DNA of 64,000 bases from Rheinheimera maricola (GTDB lineage: Bacteria; Pseudomonadota; Gammaproteobacteria; Enterobacterales; Alteromonadaceae): assembly GCF_016918075.2 (NCBI RefSeq), contig NZ_JAERPS020000001.1, positions 930,001-994,000 on the forward strand, in the 5' to 3' direction. Positions 60,863 through 64,000 of this stretch are shown here, in pieces. A program made the translations under genes and the position numbers. Each line of letters starts with the position of its first letter. The stretch's first letter is position 1. Below the pieces are notes generated by a model. The model did no database searches, had not been told where the DNA came from, and saw nothing but the letters and a program-made list of their open reading frames with translations.

Positions 60863-62977
60863 ATGCTGCAATTCTGGGCGTTAACGTCTAAAGGCGTAGA
60901 AGAGCTGTTGGCGGATGAAATTCGTCAGCATGGTGGGGAAGTATTAAAAGTAACCATGGGCGTGGTGCGCTTTACAGCTGAGCTGCGCACGGCTTACCAA
61001 CTGTGTTTATGGTCGCGCCTGGCGACGCGGGTGTTACGCCTTATACAGTCTGAGCCGGTTACCGCCGACAGCGACTTGTATCAGGTGGCGCAGAAAATCG
61101 ACTGGCTGCAACATATGGCGCTGCGCAACACCTTAGCGGTAGAGTGCGTTGGTAAACACCCGAAAATAGACAACACCCAGTTTGGCGCTATCCGCTTAAA
61201 AGATGCCATTGTCGATCAGTTTCGTGAAGAAACTGGTAACCGGCCTGACGTAGACCGTATGGCACCGGATGTACGCTTTCAGGTACGGTTAGATAAAGCC
61301 CATTTTCACTTTTTACAGGACTTCTCTGGTCCGTCATTGCACCAGCGTGGCTACCGTGCAGGGCAGGGCGAGGCGCCATTAAAAGAGCATTTGGCTGCGG
61401 CGTTAATAAAACGCTCTGGCTGGCAAGTAGAGCAACCTCTATTCGACCCGTTTTGCGGCAGTGGCACCATTGTTATTGAAGCGGCGCTAATCGCGCTAAA
61501 TAAAGCACCGGGTTTAAGCCGGGAAAAATTTGCCTTTGAAGGTTGGCCCGGCCATCGCGATGCTATATGGCAGCAGCTAAAACAAGACGCTAAAGCGGCA
61601 GAGCGTACGTTACCGGCAACGACACAGTTTTGGGGTTCTGACTTTGATGAGCGCAACTTAGCCAAAGCTAAACAAAATGCCGCCCGTGCCGGTGTTGCCA
61701 CTTTGGTACAGTTTGATTATGCCGATGCTACTGCATTAAAAGCACCAGTGTGTAATACGCCAGGTGTTATTGTTACTAACCCGCCATATGGCGAGCGCTT
61801 AGGCGATTTGCCTTCGTTAATACCGCTATACAGCAAATTTGCGCTGGCATTAAAGCAGCATTATCAGGGCTGGCGCTTAGCCATTATTACTTCAAATACT
61901 GATTTACTGCGTGCGCTGCGTTTATCAAAAAGTAAAAGCTATAAATTTACCAATGGTCCGCTGGATTGTGATTTCACCTTGTTTGATTTAACCGAAAAAC
62001 AAGTGGCGGTAAGCTCTGATGCACCGGCATTGTTTTTTAGTGAAAGCAGCTCTTTTGGCAACCGGTTGGCAAAAAACCTGAAACAACTACAAAAATGGGC
62101 CAATAAAGAAGGCTTAAGTTGTTACCGCTTATACGATGCCGATATCCCTGAATATAACGTGGCAGTCGATTGGTACGACGGTGAAGTCGTGGTGCATGAA
62201 TATGCAGCACCGGCCACGGTAGATGAGCAGGTATCGCAAAAACGCTTATTTGATGTGGTAAACCAGGTGCCGCAGGTGCTGGGAATTAACTCTGATAAGA
62301 TGATTTTAAAGGTGCGTGAAAAGCAAAAAGGCACTTCGCAGTATCAGGCACTAAATAAAGCCGGCCAGTACAAAGAAGTTACCGAATACGGCGCTAAGTT
62401 CTTAGTTAACCTGCGCGATTATTTAGATACTGGATTGTTTTTAGATCACCGCATCACACGCAGAATGATCCAGCAGCAAGCTAAAGGCAAAACGGTATTA
62501 AACCTGTTTGCTTACACCGGCAGTGCGTCGGTACATGCTGCTATTGGTGGCGCGGCCAGTGTTACCACGGTTGATATGTCCAATACTTATTTAGACTGGG
62601 CCAAGCGCAACTTCACTATTAACGGCTTAACCGGCAAGCAATATCAGTTTGAACAGGCCGACTGCCTGCAGTGGTTAAGCCGCTGCCGTGCGCAGTTTGA
62701 TTTGATTTTTGTCGACCCGCCGACCTTTTCTAACTCGAAACGGATGCAGGACAGCTGGGATGTACAGCGCGATCACGTTAACTTATTAAACCTGCTAACG
62801 GCGCGCCTGGCACCGGGTGGTAAAGTGATTTTCTCTAACAATAAACGCCGCTTTAAAATTGATACGCAGGCGTTGAATGACGCTGGCTGGCAAGTTAAAG
62901 ATATTTCAGCGGCTACCTTGCCGGAAGATTACAAGCGCAACCCGAATATACATGTCTGCTTTGAGTTAACTCGCTAA
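60863..62977 (+). CDS. rlmL: RlmKL, bifunctional 23S rRNA methyltransferase (G2069/G2445)
   Basis: 704 residues. THUMP domain at about 45-155, then the RlmL methyltransferase with FDPFCGSGTIVIEAALIA near 193 and TNPPYGERL near 305, and the RlmK part in the last 300 residues with LFAYTGSASVHAA near 548 and VDPPTFSNSKR near 617. Known: the fused enzyme makes m2G2445 and m7G2069 in 23S rRNA during ribosome assembly. Full-length and a housekeeping gene of the backbone. It heads a small operon with the glutaredoxin-like and uup genes. Confidence 0.95.
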   Translation: MLQFWALTSKGVEELLADEIRQHGGEVLKVTMGVVRFTAELRTAYQLCLWSRLATRVLRLIQSEPVTADSDLYQVAQKIDWLQHMALRNTLAVECVGKHPKIDNTQFGAIRLKDAIVDQFREETGNRPDVDRMAPDVRFQVRLDKAHFHFLQDFSGPSLHQRGYRAGQGEAPLKEHLAAALIKRSGWQVEQPLFDPFCGSGTIVIEAALIALNKAPGLSREKFAFEGWPGHRDAIWQQLKQDAKAAERTLPATTQFWGSDFDERNLAKAKQNAARAGVATLVQFDYADATALKAPVCNTPGVIVTNPPYGERLGDLPSLIPLYSKFALALKQHYQGWRLAIITSNTDLLRALRLSKSKSYKFTNGPLDCDFTLFDLTEKQVAVSSDAPALFFSESSSFGNRLAKNLKQLQKWANKEGLSCYRLYDADIPEYNVAVDWYDGEVVVHEYAAPATVDEQVSQKRLFDVVNQVPQVLGINSDKMILKVREKQKGTSQYQALNKAGQYKEVTEYGAKFLVNLRDYLDTGLFLDHRITRRMIQQQAKGKTVLNLFAYTGSASVHAAIGGAASVTTVDMSNTYLDWAKRNFTINGLTGKQYQFEQADCLQWLSRCRAQFDLIFVDPPTFSNSKRMQDSWDVQRDHVNLLNLLTARLAPGGKVIFSNNKRRFKIDTQALNDAGWQVKDISAATLPEDYKRNPNIHVCFELTR

Positions 62978-62981
62978 CGCT

Positions 62982-63218
62982 ATGCGCCCGGCATTAACCT
63001 TGTACAGTACCTGGGGTTGTCATCTGTGCGAGCAAGCAGAGCACCTATTACTACAGGCTGGCCTGGCCGGGCAGTTTCAGGTGGTTGATATTGTTGATGA
63101 TGAAGCGGCTTTTGCACGTTATCGCGTGGCGATACCAGTGCTAAAGCAGGCTGACAACGAATTGTACTGGCCGTTTGATGCGCGCCAGCTTGATAGATGG
63201 TTAAAGGATGTAAGGTAG
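62982..63218 (+). CDS. glutaredoxin-family protein
   Basis: 78 residues with LYSTWGCHLCEQAE at the start, a CxxC redox site (CHLC, residues 13-16), and AIPVLKQADN with the cis-Pro before strand 3 of the thioredoxin fold. It matches the short glutaredoxin-like (DUF836) proteins found after rlmL in many gammaproteobacteria. Partner and function are unknown. Starts 4 bp after rlmL; the stop shares a base with the next GTG. Confidence 0.85.
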   Translation: MRPALTLYSTWGCHLCEQAEHLLLQAGLAGQFQVVDIVDDEAAFARYRVAIPVLKQADNELYWPFDARQLDRWLKDVR

Positions 63219-64000
63219 TGGAATTATTACGTTTTCAGCAAGCGTGTCTGGCTTTTGGTACGCACCCGATTTTAGACCATGTTGATTTTAGCTTGTTTAG
63301 CGGCGAGCGAGTGTGTTTGGTAGGCCGCAATGGCGCCGGCAAATCGTCATTTTTAAAATTGCTGACCGGTCAGCAAAATTTGGATGATGGCCAAATCGTG
63401 GTAAATACCGGGGTGGTATTAAGCCGCTTAGAGCAAGATCCGCCAGCAAAAATGGAGATGAAAATTGCTGATTTTATCCGTGAGGGCGCCGGTGATTTGG
63501 CGCAGATAGCACAGCAATTTTATACCTTATCGGAAAATTTAGACGGCGCCAGTGATGCTGATTACCGCTTGTTTGAGCAACTACAAGCGCAAATGGATAC
63601 CCGTGATGGCTGGGGGTTGGAGTCACGTGTGGCTGATTTATGCCAGCAGTTTGATATGAACCCCGATGCCAGTTTAGCTACCTTGTCGGGTGGCTGGTTA
63701 CGCAAAGCGGCACTGGCACGGGCTTTAGCTGCCAGACCGGATATTTTATTACTGGATGAGCCAACTAACCACCTGGATGTTGCGGCGATCCAGTGGCTGG
63801 AGCAGTTCTTATTGAATTTCTCCGGCGCCATTATCTTTATTTCGCACGATAGAGCCTTTATCCGCGCGCTGGCCAGTCGCATTATAGACTTAGACCGGGG
63901 GCAATTAACCTCGCATCCGGGCAATTACCAGGAATACCTCGACCGCAAACAAAAAATGCTGGAAGACGAGCAGCAACACAATGCGCTGTTTGATAAAAAG
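63218..64000 (+). CDS. uup: Uup-type ABC-F ATPase (3' partial)
   Basis: GTG 63218 overlaps the previous stop (TAGTG). The first 261 residues are seen; the rest runs off the window. ABC domain 1: GRNGAGKSSF near 36, signature LSGGWLRKAALARAL near 152, Walker B ILLLDEPTNHLD near 174 and FISHDRAFI near 206, then the start of the ABC-F linker (YLDRKQKMLEDEQQHNALFDKK). This is most like Uup, a ribosome- and DNA-related ABC-F protein with a second ABC domain and a coiled coil beyond the window. Confidence 0.92.
   Translation, partial: MELLRFQQACLAFGTHPILDHVDFSLFSGERVCLVGRNGAGKSSFLKLLTGQQNLDDGQIVVNTGVVLSRLEQDPPAKMEMKIADFIREGAGDLAQIAQQFYTLSENLDGASDADYRLFEQLQAQMDTRDGWGLESRVADLCQQFDMNPDASLATLSGGWLRKAALARALAARPDILLLDEPTNHLDVAAIQWLEQFLLNFSGAIIFISHDRAFIRALASRIIDLDRGQLTSHPGNYQEYLDRKQKMLEDEQQHNALFDKK

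Overview
The window reads as chromosomal DNA of a marine or freshwater gammaproteobacterium. The evidence is the right-hand backbone (an rlmKL-type 23S rRNA methyltransferase, a glutaredoxin-family protein, a Uup-type ABC-F ATPase and two initiator tRNA-fMet genes) and moderate GC. A Rheinheimera/Alishewanella-like host is my guess from sequence flavour only.

Region 1 (1-13318) is the right part of a Mu-type transposable prophage with a siphovirus-style tail operon: Gp37-like protein, tail tube, tail assembly chaperone with a programmed -1 frameshift, a 2112-residue tape measure, tail-tip proteins, a variable fibre, a fibre-associated protein and a small HExxH membrane protein. It ends in a sequence closely resembling the phage Mu right end (13227-13318). 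Between the tail tube and chaperone genes lies a 58-nt sequence that aligns without gaps to the GTPase-associated centre of 23S rRNA (E. coli 1051-1108). It differs at the A1067/G1068 loop. This is the most unusual element of the window.

Region 2 (13319-about 26600) is the start of a defence island. Two tandem-AAA ATPases are each paired with a WYL-domain regulator. They lie among a HEPN-type protein, a JAMM-type metalloprotease-like protein, an esterase and several unknowns. The block is flanked by direct repeats of a small gene plus the 3' end of a BrxR-like WYL regulator (13472-13987 and 25214-25730), which points to growth by duplication or recombination.

Region 3 (26600-33324) has a metallophosphoesterase gene broken by an in-frame stop, a macro-domain-like gene, McrBC and a small unknown. 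Three intergenic regions share a CTG-N10-CAG motif. Two of the leaders, plus that of a small gene at 41621, carry hairpins with GGA in the loop, typical of CsrA/RsmA sites.

Region 4 (33546-41785) is a type I restriction operon in the order hsdR-rmuC-hsdM-hsdS plus a 54-residue ORF. Region 5 (41827-47290) is an AT-rich four-gene operon that I do not recognise as a named system: a winged-helix-like protein, two related coiled-coil proteins sharing an EREITK motif, and a membrane-anchored UPF1/DNA2-like helicase. Region 6 (47320-55770) is type I Zorya (zorABCD) preceded by three small genes. Region 7 (55783-59973) holds a secreted two-repeat protein, a helicase IV-like/nuclease/zinc-ribbon fusion and a NERD-domain protein.

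Region 8 (60021-64000) is the island edge: four tandem tRNA-fMet-derived repeats, each with its own terminator, two tRNA-fMet genes and the conserved backbone. No integrase or transposase gene is visible, so any mobility gene of the island lies outside the window.
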